Assembly: GCA_905221605.1 (NCBI GenBank)
Contig: CAJNDS010001237.1
Location: forward strand, 1-27,273
Direction of reading: 5' to 3'
DNA: 27,273 bases
Origin: Symbiodinium natans
Taxonomy: Eukaryota; Sar; Dinophyceae; Suessiales; Symbiodiniaceae
The translations under genes were made by a program, and so were the position numbers. This document shows, piece by piece, positions 18,167 to 26,100 of the stretch; position 1 is the stretch's first letter; each line of letters begins with the position of its first letter. A model generated the notes under the pieces. It was not told where the DNA came from. It saw only the letters and a list, made by a program, of their open reading frames with translations, and ran no database searches.

Positions 18167-18403
18167 TTAGGTTGCAGAAGGGACAGGGCTGTCCCAGCTT
18201 GCGACCTTCGTTATCTTAGCTTGCTCAATAGCGAGTGTTTCACTACTGATATGCTGTTCTGCGTTTTCACTGGGATCAGCATGATGCCGGATAATCTCAT
18301 TAAAAGAGTTAATGAGAGCAGTGGCGGGGTAAAGCTGATTGGCACAAACACTTCTGATGAAGATGGCTTCAATGTAACGCAATCGCAAGGTCAGCAAGTT
18401 GAC
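18167..18403 (-). CDS. Element 2 ORF1 region, last segment
   Basis: A stop-free frame of about 78 codons (…RYIEAIFIRSVCANQ…) with no ATG at its start, so it is probably the continuation of the 18369-19259 ORF after a +1 shift. It ends in TAA immediately followed by the methyltransferase ATG, in the same frame. No domain is recognised. Confidence 0.5.
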   Translation of the reverse strand, partial: VNLLTLRLRYIEAIFIRSVCANQLYPATALINSFNEIIRHHADPSENAEQHISSETLAIEQAKITKVASWDSPVPSAT

Positions 18404-19259
18404 CTAGATCAGCGAGGATACTGATCTGATCAGAGGAGTCCTGTTCAGAATGCAACGGCAGAGCAAGAATGGGCTGTGGCTGCTGGCACATGGAGCACTT
18501 GCAGTGGATCTGCACAAGCGTGGTGTATTGCTCCTTGGCCGGAATAGCCCAAATGGCCTTGCTATACACCTCAGTAAAGCTTTGAAGCTCTAACGGTGTA
18601 GCACTTGCCAATTGAAGATAGGTCAGACCAAGTATGTGTGCAAGCTTGGCTCGAGCAGCCTCACGTATATTATACCCAACCGCAGCAAGGACAAGAGCTG
18701 CTTGTTTAGGAAAGGGGGCGTAATGCTGGCATTGCTCTTTGTTCCATTGAGCACACGAGATGACCCGATAGGCAGCAGCAACAGGGCAATAAAGGCCAGC
18801 AATGCGCCTTTGCACTTCTTCTTGAACGTTGGCCGGGACTTCCGCCTGGAACCTTAGGACAGTATTACGTCTTCTAGCAATCTCAACCTTTTCCTTGCTA
18901 CTCTCAATATTTCTTTTGCCAGTCCCACCTTCTTGACTCAACTGTGCTGAGGCAGGATTTTCCCGTAACATATTGGCAGCCGTATCATCACCTTTAACAG
19001 CAGGAGGCTTTCCATGGAGCAAAGTCGGGCACTGGGCAGTATCCGATTGCTCCATGGCAACCTTGCTTGACTTCCCATCCTGATGATTGGCACATCTGGC
19101 TTTGTTCGGCTTATTGGCTGCAGTAGCCTTAAGTCTATCATCAGTGTGGATGTTAAAAGCATAGATGACGCTAGTATTAATCCCTATCAACTTGATGATA
19201 TCATGAGTGACATCGTGGCAGGAATAGAAGCGCGCCCTGATGTAGGGAGACGAGAACAT
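18369..19259 (-). CDS. Element 2 ORF1 region, third segment
   Basis: 296 residues from the ATG at 19259. The N-terminal ~120 residues are hydrophilic and low-complexity. The C-terminal half looks folded and helical (VQEEVQRRIAGLYCPVAAAY) and contains HCKCSMC, a short cysteine cluster that might bind zinc. The position upstream of the catalytic ORFs is where LINE ORF1 proteins (RNA binding) are encoded, but I see no RRM, CCHC knuckle or coiled coil, so that role is only an inference from position. It overlaps its neighbours in other frames at both ends. Confidence 0.55.
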   Translation of the reverse strand: MFSSPYIRARFYSCHDVTHDIIKLIGINTSVIYAFNIHTDDRLKATAANKPNKARCANHQDGKSSKVAMEQSDTAQCPTLLHGKPPAVKGDDTAANMLRENPASAQLSQEGGTGKRNIESSKEKVEIARRRNTVLRFQAEVPANVQEEVQRRIAGLYCPVAAAYRVISCAQWNKEQCQHYAPFPKQAALVLAAVGYNIREAARAKLAHILGLTYLQLASATPLELQSFTEVYSKAIWAIPAKEQYTTLVQIHCKCSMCQQPQPILALPLHSEQDSSDQISILADLGQLADLAIALH

Positions 19260-19725
19260 TGTTACTCGCAGAAGCTCCCGGATGACAAGCGAGATGTTGG
19301 CCGTTCTTGAGAACTAGCGGGATCTCTAGTTCAGTCTTACCAGTAATGCGGACAAGCAGGTACTGGATAGATCCCAGTTCAGCAGTAAAGTCTTCATCCT
19401 CTTGGGAAGCCTTAGGAAGGTTTTCTGGCAATCTCCAACCTTGAAAGGCTTCATTTTGGCTGAGAAATGTCTGGACACTCTGCAGCTTCACAAGTTCGGG
19501 AACATCCTCACATTTACCAGTCATAACAACGTAGGGCGCCTGTCTGTCAATGATCAGGAAATGTGTTTCAAGGTCATCCTTGTGCCAAATTGTACTAGCA
19601 ATTCGTTGTTTGGACAAGGGGTGATACTCATCCCTTGCTCTAACATGGATCAATCTTCCTTGCCCAATCTTATCGCTGTTTTTTTTCATCATCTTCAAAG
19701 ATGTTTGAAAGCCACTGGAATGCAC
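19201..19725 (-). CDS. Element 2 ORF1 region, second segment
   Basis: A 174-residue frame starting at a GTG, so it likely continues the segment upstream through a -1 shift at an A-rich stretch near 19740-19715. The sequence looks natural (STIWHKDDLETHFLIIDRQ) with alternating strands and helices, but no family is recognised. It overlaps the 18369-19259 ORF by 59 bases. Confidence 0.5.
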   Translation of the reverse strand: MHSSGFQTSLKMMKKNSDKIGQGRLIHVRARDEYHPLSKQRIASTIWHKDDLETHFLIIDRQAPYVVMTGKCEDVPELVKLQSVQTFLSQNEAFQGWRLPENLPKASQEDEDFTAELGSIQYLLVRITGKTELEIPLVLKNGQHLACHPGASASNNVLVSLHQGALLFLPRCHS

Positions 19726-20032
19726 CTCTTTTTGCTTTTTAGCAACCGAATTTGAGCATCAAGGTTGTGCCAGGAAAGGGGGCCTGGTTCTAGTTTAGGG
19801 TGTCCAGCAATTTCCACCCCTCTAGCTTCCCACATGTTAACAAATACGCCGGCTGAACCAGCAAAGACAAAGCGGATTGCGTGATCCCCAACCTTGATCC
19901 GCATCTCACATTGTCGGATTCCATTCCACTGCGCGTACCGCTTGATGGTCTGCCTGTATTGCTGCGGAAAGTGGCCCTGTTTTGATCGGGTTCAACCCAG
20001 AGCACATCTATGCACACGTGGGGGAAGATCAA
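19695..20032 (-). CDS. Element 2 ORF1 region, N-terminal segment
   Basis: Two frames are needed. An ATG at 20032 (MIFPHVCIDVLWVEPDQ) leads, after a probable -1 shift near 19985, into a frame open from 19991 to 19695 (QYRQTIKRYAQWNG, then AIRFVFAGSAGVFVNMWEARG). The second part has a hydrophobic core pattern and looks folded. No family is recognised. This is the first coding signal of element 2 and follows the palindromic, G-rich zone. The frequent breaks in 20032-18167 contrast with the long intact ORFs downstream. Confidence 0.45.
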
Positions 20033-20120
20033 TCGGGGCAGACATAAGGTGATTTGCCGCGGACAGTCTTAACAACTTCAGTGTTGCTGAAGCATGGAGC
20101 TGCATACAGGAGCAAGGTTC

Positions 20121-20203
20121 GGGGGGGGGGGGGGTCGAACCTGGGTTCAACCCAGGTTCGAACTCCCGGCCCTCCGGGGGGGGGCGGGGGGGGGCGGGGG
20201 GTG
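20121..20203 (+). repeat. Palindrome flanked by long G-runs
   Basis: The plus strand has G14 at 20121-20134 and two G9 runs with single C interruptions within 20176-20203, a candidate G-quadruplex. Between them, 20135-20161 is a perfect 13-base inverted repeat (TCGAACCTGGGTT and its complement) around a single C. The palindrome arm contains the 11-bp tandem unit found at 20221-20297. Confidence 0.8.
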
Positions 20204-20220
20204 GGAACAACAACATCGAG

Positions 20221-20297
20221 AACCTGGGTTTAACCTGGGTTCAACCTGGGTTCAACCCAGGTGCAACCTGGGTTCAACCTAGGTTCAACCCAGGTTC
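20221..20297. repeat. Seven 11-bp tandem units (AACCTGGGTTC type)
   Basis: Seven consecutive 11-base units: AACCTGGGTTT, AACCTGGGTTC twice, AACCCAGGTGC, AACCTGGGTTC, AACCTAGGTTC, AACCCAGGTTC. Units differ mainly in the central TGG/CAG. They lie at the 3' side of element 1 on the minus strand, next to a run of eight or more A. Short tandem tails are common at 3' ends of non-LTR retrotransposons. Confidence 0.85.
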
Positions 20298-20440
20298 AAT
20301 TTTTTTTCTCCGAGTTGAGCGAACAAATGCGATCCACCGTCTTGGTGTTTGGGTTGTGAAAACCGTGCCTCTGTACTGGCACCACTGATGGCCCTCTTGG
20401 CCCTAATGTACAGGGGAGGAAAAACCTCCTCCTAAGATAC

Positions 20441-20738
20441 CATCCTCTTTGGGATGCTACCAGAGGTTGTACCTCATGAGAGGAAAGAAACCTCCTGGCA
20501 AAAGCTCCTCAGGTTGCTGGTGCAGGGGTTGCAACCGTGAGAGAAGGGGCCAGGGGTGTTCTCTGGCAGTGAGGATGAACCTCAGCTTGCATCCTCTTCG
20601 GGATGCTACCAGAGGCTGGTACCTCATGAGAGGTTAGGAACCTCCTGACAAAAGGTCCCTCAAGGCCTTTGGTGCACTTTGTGCAGGCTGTCAGAGGGAG
20701 GCGGTCAGGGTTCCGCTCCGGTAGCGAGGATGGTACCT
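20441..20738 (-). repeat. Two imperfect 149-bp tandem units rich in hairpins
   Basis: Units start at 20441 and 20590 with CATCCTCTT(T/C)GGGATGCTAC. Both contain ACCTCATGAGAGG and AACCTCCTG followed by CAAAAG. The unit is built of short inverted repeats, for example GCATCC...GGATGC. It lies just 3' of the last coding segment of element 1, so it may be its 3' untranslated region. Confidence 0.75.
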
Positions 20739-20770
20739 CTGTGCTATCCTCGCTGGGAGGATGCAACCTC

Positions 20771-21289
20771 CTAGGCTGCTTCAGCTGGTGGTTCCCTGAG
20801 TGGGACCAACTCCCAGCGAGGTTCCTCCATGATGTTGCCGAGGGGTCGCGCGAGCCCATAGTCTGGCGACGGCAACTCATAGAGGACTTTCATGTCGATG
20901 AGAGCCTCGACAAAGACCATGTCCATGGTTTTTAATTCCCACAGCAACAAGCTTGCCAGCATGGGGATGCTGGCATGGTGGAGGCTGACCCACCTCCTGA
21001 CTTTGCTGCTCAGGGTGGGTGAGTCTTGGTCAAACCACCGGAAGGACGAGACGAGCCGGGTCAGGCTGGGGAAGCCGTAGTGCTCTCTGGTGCCCCAGTT
21101 GGCCACGTCCAAACTTGTTAACCGGTGGTACTTGGCCATTCCCAGGTACCCCCAATTATGCTCCCCTTGGTCGCGGGGATGGAGGTACCCCTCCGGAAGG
21201 CGAAGTCCACACCAGAAGCACATCATAATGCACATCTGGAGGAATGAACCGTCCGGCGTCGGGCGGACTGGGGCCACCATCCAGCTCAA
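20771..21289 (-). CDS. Element 1 C-terminal region, last segment
   Basis: A 172-codon frame. The coding-like part begins about 21225 (CGLRLPEGYLHPRDQGEHNW), continuing the 21156-21491 frame through a +1 shift. The segment is rich in Trp, Tyr and Leu (LTRLVSSFRWFDQD, LLLWELKTMDMVFVEALIDM) and looks folded. I do not recognise the family. It ends at the 149-bp repeat zone, so it is the last coding part of the element. Confidence 0.5.
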   Translation of the reverse strand: MSWMVAPVRPTPDGSFLQMCIMMCFWCGLRLPEGYLHPRDQGEHNWGYLGMAKYHRLTSLDVANWGTREHYGFPSLTRLVSSFRWFDQDSPTLSSKVRRWVSLHHASIPMLASLLLWELKTMDMVFVEALIDMKVLYELPSPDYGLARPLGNIMEEPRWELVPLREPPAEAA

Positions 21290-21491
21290 CGGTGTAGGCC
21301 CTCAGGTCCTGGGCTGGGAGCCCAGGGACCTCGACCTGGAGGGTGAACCTCCGGCAGAGCTGGGGCCAGGAGTCGAGGGACAGCGCAAACAGCTCCCACT
21401 CGAAGCGGTGGGCATCTTGGGGGCCCACCTTCAGGACCCAGCGGGGTTCCCGGTCAAGGGTATACACCACCCTTGACCCCTCCCCGAGCAA
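21156..21491 (-). CDS. Element 1 C-terminal region, third segment
   Basis: A 111-codon frame with beta-strand-like sequence (RVVYTLDREPRWVLKVGPQ, RFTLQVEVPGL). The coding look is good from 21485 to about 21225. It is reached from the 21454-21954 frame by a +1 shift and left by another. No family is recognised; it may form one domain with the following segment. Confidence 0.5.
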   Translation of the reverse strand: MLGEGSRVVYTLDREPRWVLKVGPQDAHRFEWELFALSLDSWPQLCRRFTLQVEVPGLPAQDLRAYTVELDGGPSPPDAGRFIPPDVHYDVLLVWTSPSGGVPPSPRPRGA

Positions 21492-21954
21492 GCATGGTCA
21501 GGTACCTGATCTTGCCTTGGACCTCGTACGAGGCCTGGTCGGGCATCTGGTTGGCTAGGCCATTGCCTTGACCGCGGCTGCTTGCTCGGAGGATAAGGTT
21601 ACCTCCCTCGTTGTAAGGCCTGGTGCCCGTGTTAAGGTCTGCCGGGGGCTCCTGGTCCTCTTGGTCCTGCTCCTCCACTGGGGCAGGTTCCGGACTGGTT
21701 TCGGAGGCATCCCTTCCTGAACTTTGGGCTTGGTCCCATTCTCGGGAGGCCTCCCACCAGCTGGAGGACCACCCTCCGGACCAACGCTCGTCCCCCCATT
21801 GCTGCCATCCCTCCCATTCTTCGTGCCCCCATCCAGGGTGGGAGGCACGTTTGGCTGGCGGTGGCATGGGTGGGACCCTTTGGGCTGCCTCGGAGACAGC
21901 CTGCTGCCTCTGAGCCCTGGCTTGCTTACCCGGCCTGTTTCTCTGCCTCTGCAA
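21454..21954 (-). CDS. Element 1 C-terminal region, second segment (Trp/Gly-rich linker)
   Basis: A 166-codon frame. The same frame upstream to about 22085 also looks coding (ERRTPAQRFVDDYTLQRQ). The middle is Trp- and Gly-rich (HEEWEGWQQWGDERW) and Pro/Glu-rich, so probably disordered. The end (KIRYLTMLARGG) looks ordered and leads into the next segment. It is best read as a flexible linker between the zinc fingers and the terminal domain. Confidence 0.5.
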   Translation of the reverse strand: MQRQRNRPGKQARAQRQQAVSEAAQRVPPMPPPAKRASHPGWGHEEWEGWQQWGDERWSGGWSSSWWEASREWDQAQSSGRDASETSPEPAPVEEQDQEDQEPPADLNTGTRPYNEGGNLILRASSRGQGNGLANQMPDQASYEVQGKIRYLTMLARGGVKGGVYP

Positions 21955-21965
21955 GGTGTAGTCAT

Positions 21966-22340
21966 CTACGAACCTCTGCGCCGGGGTCCTGCGTTCGAGC
22001 AGGAACTCTCCCTTGCCTTGGGCTTTGCCGGGCTGCCTGTTTGGAGGAGGAACCTCCCTCTTTCTATTCTCCCAAGCCTTTGCCTCGGCTGCCCCTCCCC
22101 TGCCGGTGTTGTGGTTGGCAGTTCCTGGTTGTTTTCCTCCTTTGTCTCGGCAGGGGCTGCATTGGAGGAGGCACTGGCTTGGGAGGGTAGCCCCTCCTGA
22201 GTGTCGTCGCCGGTGGGGTGGTGTAGAGCCTTTGGCTCCGGGGGGGCCCCACCCTCCGGCTTTTCTTCTTCACTCTTCACTGGGGCCTCCTGGGCCTCCT
22301 GGCCCTGGGAGGGCAGGTCCTCCTGCTTCATTTCCGCCAT
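21966..22340 (-). CDS. Element 1 C-terminal region, first segment (low complexity)
   Basis: A 124-codon ORF that is Pro/Glu/Gln-rich (KSEEEKPEGGAPPEPK). It carries the reading from about 22300 to 22085. Before and after, the better coding frame is that of the neighbouring segments, so two opposite one-base shifts flank it. No domain is recognised. Confidence 0.4.
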   Translation of the reverse strand: MAEMKQEDLPSQGQEAQEAPVKSEEEKPEGGAPPEPKALHHPTGDDTQEGLPSQASASSNAAPAETKEENNQELPTTTPAGEGQPRQRLGRIERGRFLLQTGSPAKPKARESSCSNAGPRRRGS

Positions 22341-23157
22341 TGCGCACGGGGGGGTTGGGCCCTTCTACTGGCTTGGCTGCCTGCGCTGGCTGAAAAAGGC
22401 TGCGGATGGGATTTGTCGTTTCTGGCTTGAACTGCGACTTACATCGGGAGTCCTTTTTAAAACAACAAGCTGCAGCAAGTTTTTGCGAAACCGTTCGGGT
22501 TTTTAGGGACAGCTGGCCACCACAACCCTCGCACACCCAAAGCTGCCTGGTTCCTAGAAGTTTCAAAACATGCGTGACATGAACCCCTTCAACCGCAACC
22601 CTCCCTTGATGCGCACAATGGTGTGCTGCCAGCGCCTCTAAGGTCTTGCGGTTTTTGGTGTGCAAAAGTTTTAGTTGGCACTGGGCACACCGGAGGTTGA
22701 GACCGTCCCACTCCCAGGCATGTATGGATTTGGTCCGGACCAGTTCCTGGAACCATTCCTGCTGGGTAGTGGTGTGGCCACGACCTATGTTGGATCCCAC
22801 CCGCTTTTTACAGGGCCTGGCATTGGCCTCGGGGTGTTTGCGGGCCTGCTTGTCCTGCAGGAAGACCTTGTAGACTGGGTGCTGGTTTTCTCCTACAGCG
22901 GTGAGGATCTTTTCAGCCCTGCTCGCCAGGAACTCTTGGGCTTTCTTGCTGCAATGGTCCTGATATTGGCTGGCTGCCCGGGCCTCGGGGCGGGCTAGCT
23001 CAGCCGCTTTTTCCCCACACAGCGTATCTGCCAGGTCATTGACCTGCTGCCTCCACGAGTTTTCCGCACCGACCTTCCGGAGGAAATCCTCCTTTGAAAC
23101 ATGGGACGGGACCCATTTCATTTTTGGCGGTCGACATCCGTGGCTTGCAGCTCCCAC
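22270..23157 (-). CDS. Element 1 RNase H C-terminus plus zinc fingers
   Basis: Begins in the overlap with the 23118-26690 ORF at a GTG, in the -1 frame. The first residues complete the RNase H: KWVPSHV (14-20) and NDLADTLCG with the fourth catalytic Asp (D44). Two zinc-finger-like units follow: C157-x2-C160 with H179/H180, C181 and H183, and C209-x2-C212 with C231/C232. They may bind nucleic acid. Without a frameshift this segment would not be joined to the RT, and the RNase H would be split in two inactive halves. Confidence 0.7.
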   Translation of the reverse strand: MGAASHGCRPPKMKWVPSHVSKEDFLRKVGAENSWRQQVNDLADTLCGEKAAELARPEARAASQYQDHCSKKAQEFLASRAEKILTAVGENQHPVYKVFLQDKQARKHPEANARPCKKRVGSNIGRGHTTTQQEWFQELVRTKSIHAWEWDGLNLRCAQCQLKLLHTKNRKTLEALAAHHCAHQGRVAVEGVHVTHVLKLLGTRQLWVCEGCGGQLSLKTRTVSQKLAAACCFKKDSRCKSQFKPETTNPIRSLFQPAQAAKPVEGPNPPVRNGGNEAGGPALPGPGGPGGPSEE

Positions 23158-26100
23158 CAGATGTCACCGTGGGTTTTCCCCGGTTTTGGGCTGCGGACTC
23201 GTTTCGGGACACCAAGGCAGTCTAGTGTCGTGTCAACGGGGCCTGCAGTATATCGGGCCAGTTGCAAAACTGCATACATCTCACCTCGAAAGACCGTCTG
23301 AGGGCCTGGGACTTGGCCGACGATTGCCCCGACCTGGACATAGTCTTGGCCCTGCTTTTTGCAGGCCACCACTGCGTAGGCTACCTGCCGGAGTCTCGGG
23401 TCTGCCGTGAAAGGGCCCCCGCTAGCATCTGTGCCGTAGACAAGCTCCGGGTCACTGAGGGCCTCTTGGCTGGCCCAGATGCCCAAGAAGGTGGGCTTGT
23501 CTTCCTGGGGAGGTGGTACCTGCCAGTCGGGTTTAGGCGGGAGGCCCCTGGTCCACAGTGATCGCGGGCCTTGGGCCCTCCCAAGGTCGAGCAGGTATGC
23601 AACGGTAGCTGCAAGAGGGCCCTTGACCATTTGCCACCTGCTGCCGGCTTCCTCTAGTTTTTGGACTGTAAGGCCCCAGGTTCTTTCCAGCAGGTCTTCC
23701 TTTCCGGTCCACCTTTTCTTGAGCTGGAACCAGGCTTCAACCTGCTGGACCATCAGCGTGCGTCCCGGATCCTGGTACCTGTCGCTTACAGAGGATAGCG
23801 CCACCTCCAGGTTGCCCATTTTTTGTCTGCCACATTGCTCAGCCAAGGCAGTCCGGAGTTTCTGTCTCCGGGTGGGTGGCATTCCCTGGGCTTGGTGGCC
23901 CCAAGTAAGGACGGAGGCCACCCCTCCCCTGAAGAGGCGGACTTTGGCCGGTACACCCGGGACTCGCAGTTGTTTCAGCTTTTTCTGCCGATGGCCCGCT
24001 TTGTGCCTGCGGGCTCTTTGCACCTTGACTCGCCTGACCCGACCCAGGGCACAGTCCAGGCCTAAGTCTTTCATGCTGTCACATATGGCCGGGTCCCCAT
24101 CTTTGCGCAGCTTTTGTAGTTCCCTTCTGGCTTCGGCAGTGGTGCACAGGAAGCCTGTTTTCTTCAGGGATAAGCGGAGGTCGCTACCTTCCAAAAGCCG
24201 GCGAAGGGTTTTGTAACCTTCATAGACCGCAAATGCAGCCTGCTCGGGATGTCGCGCTTCGAAATCCGCTCCAATATCATCCACCCAGGTGTCCAGGGCG
24301 GTGATGCTGTGGAGCTGAGCGGCTTCTTGCATTATTGGCTGGAGGTAAACCCTGGCCATCATTGTTGCGAAAGGGCACCCTGCGAGGATGCCCCTCGCAG
24401 GGAGGATCCCCTCCGAAAGGAGATCCTCTGCCACGAGATATCGTGTTCCCCGGTAGACTTGCATGACCAGGAGGGCTATCGCTGGCGGGAAGCCGGTCGC
24501 CACGATTCGCTCCTCCAGTTTGGTCCAGTTGACACTGTCATAGAAAGTCTGCAGGTCCAAAAGGACTGCACAGGCATGCTTGTTAGCCGCACGGCTAACT
24601 TCTCCTCTCAGGAGTCTCTGCATGCCTGTTTCTAGACAGGTGTTGCCCGGGGAGGCTTTATCCCATGGGAACTGCGCTGCAGTTTCTCGCATCCATTTCT
24701 TTACGACCTGCGCTCTGCAGAAGCACCAGAGCCGATAGGTGATGGATGTGAGGGTTATAGGCCTTTCTATGTCAGCATTTTTGGGCAGGAGGGCCACATG
24801 GTGCGCCTGCCAGTGCTGTGGCGCCACTCCTGTGGTTTCAGCCAAGTTCAGGGCTTGGGTGAGCTGCTCATAGGCCGGCCCAGGGAGGTTTTTGAGGGCA
24901 GCATAGGTGAGCCCATCGAGACCTCCTGCTTTGTCTGTGACATTCTTGAGGATGGCCTCAAGCCCATCTGCTGTTATCTTAAACAGCGGGGAGGACTTTG
25001 CCGCCTCCAGTAAGGTCTGGCCAATCGGGGGGGAAACCTCTACCTCTCCCCAAACAGCGACCCATTGCTTCCTTCTGGCTCCTGGGCGCTCTTCTCCAGG
25101 GAGGTCTTGGAAGGGCCGATCCAGGACTCTCTCACTCTTCTTGAGAGAACTGTACAGAGGTCTCATCCCTCTCGCTAATCCCGCTTGGAGCCAGTCCTTG
25201 TACTGGGCTTGCTGTTCCTTAGCTCTCTGCATTTGGAGGGCCGCCTCCTTGTGTCTGGCCACAACACTTAAGGAGCGCCACTGCGGTGCTGTTGTTGAGC
25301 ATTGGCGGGACAGTTCGGTGAGGAAGGCAGCACCTTCAGCAGTGTCTGGGCAGGCTGGGAGATTGCCTAGGTCCGGCAGGTGCTGCTGGGAGGCCGGCAC
25401 CTCTTCCAGGATTCTGGCAATGCGTGCCCACCAGCCCACTTCAGAGCCTTTGGGGGCAGTGGAAGGGCGCTGTAAGACTAAGGGTCCCCACTGGGTGCCA
25501 GTCCTCGGAGCTTCGTGGCAATGCTCCAGGCTGGCCGCCCAGGTGGCCAGCTGCCAGGTGCTCTGGTCCTCTTGGGCACAGGTTCGGTCCATTATGGCGA
25601 AGTGGGAGGGTTGGACCTCTTGCCATTCCTGGTGTTTGAGGTCTGCTGTGAGTTTCGGGAACTGGGGAAGTTTCCAGGATTTCCATTCGCTGGCACCGTC
25701 CTTGACTTTGAGGTGCAAGGCAGCATGGGGCTTCCACAGGACTGCCCAGGTAGCAGACAGCTCCCCCAGGGCTTCCAGGCTCCTACTCACTACCCCGAAA
25801 TCCAGCTCCGCTCCATGGTTGCAAGTAGCTTCTCCAGTGGCTATCATTCTCCCCCTCATCACCTGAATCAGCGCTGTGTCCTGAACTTCAGTCGGGTCCA
25901 GGTTCCAGTCCCCCAAGATGATCCAGGGCTCTGGGAGGGTTCTTACGAAAGCCACCAGAGAGGATAAAACCTCCGCATTTGTGGGACCATTCATGCCTTC
26001 CGTGTCCCTCAGGTAGAGGGACACAATCGTGTAGTCCCACCGTCTTTGCCGCAGACCCACGGCTGTGTAGCCCGCTCCTTTGCATTGGTAGGTGGCTTTT

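Larger units (their letters stand above)
8784..20032 (-). mobile_element. Element 2: LINE-like retroelement with DNA methyltransferase and second polymerase-like domain
   Basis: One same-strand block of about 11.2 kb. In coding order: a frame-broken ORF1 region (20032-18167), a cytosine-5 DNA methyltransferase (18166-15512), EEP endonuclease and reverse transcriptase (15578-12429), then RT thumb, zinc motifs, RNase H and a polymerase-like C-terminus (12428-8784). The EEP+RT+RNase H set identifies a non-LTR retrotransposon (I/LINE-type order). Acquisition of cytosine methyltransferases by dinoflagellate retrotransposons has been reported (de Mendoza and colleagues, 2018). No long terminal repeats are seen. 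The exact ends are uncertain: the 3' end lies between 8784 and about 8745, and the 5' end may reach the palindromic, G-rich zone at 20092-20213. No target-site duplication could be assigned by eye. Confidence 0.85.
20033..20770. other. Junction zone between element 1 and element 2
   Basis: There is no gene here. The zone is repeat-dense. From right to left it holds two 149-bp units with many hairpins, an A8-type run and seven 11-bp tandem units (both probably the 3' tail of element 1), then G-runs and a perfect palindrome adjoining the start of element 2. Confidence 0.6.

Noticed and set aside
8784-20032. Long terminal repeats or terminal inverted repeats of an LTR or Polinton-type element
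   Set aside because: No matching long repeats were seen at the two ends, and the EEP+RT+RNase H order is that of a non-LTR element.
20308-20330. Spliced-leader relic at the start of element 2
   Set aside because: The minus strand has GCATTTG…GCTCAA, but several mismatches and an insertion make it too weak to claim.
21555-21965. Minus ORF of 136 codons right after the 21966 stop
   Set aside because: The -1 frame across the same bases (QRFVDDYTLQRQRN…) reads as the natural protein, so this ORF is a shadow frame.
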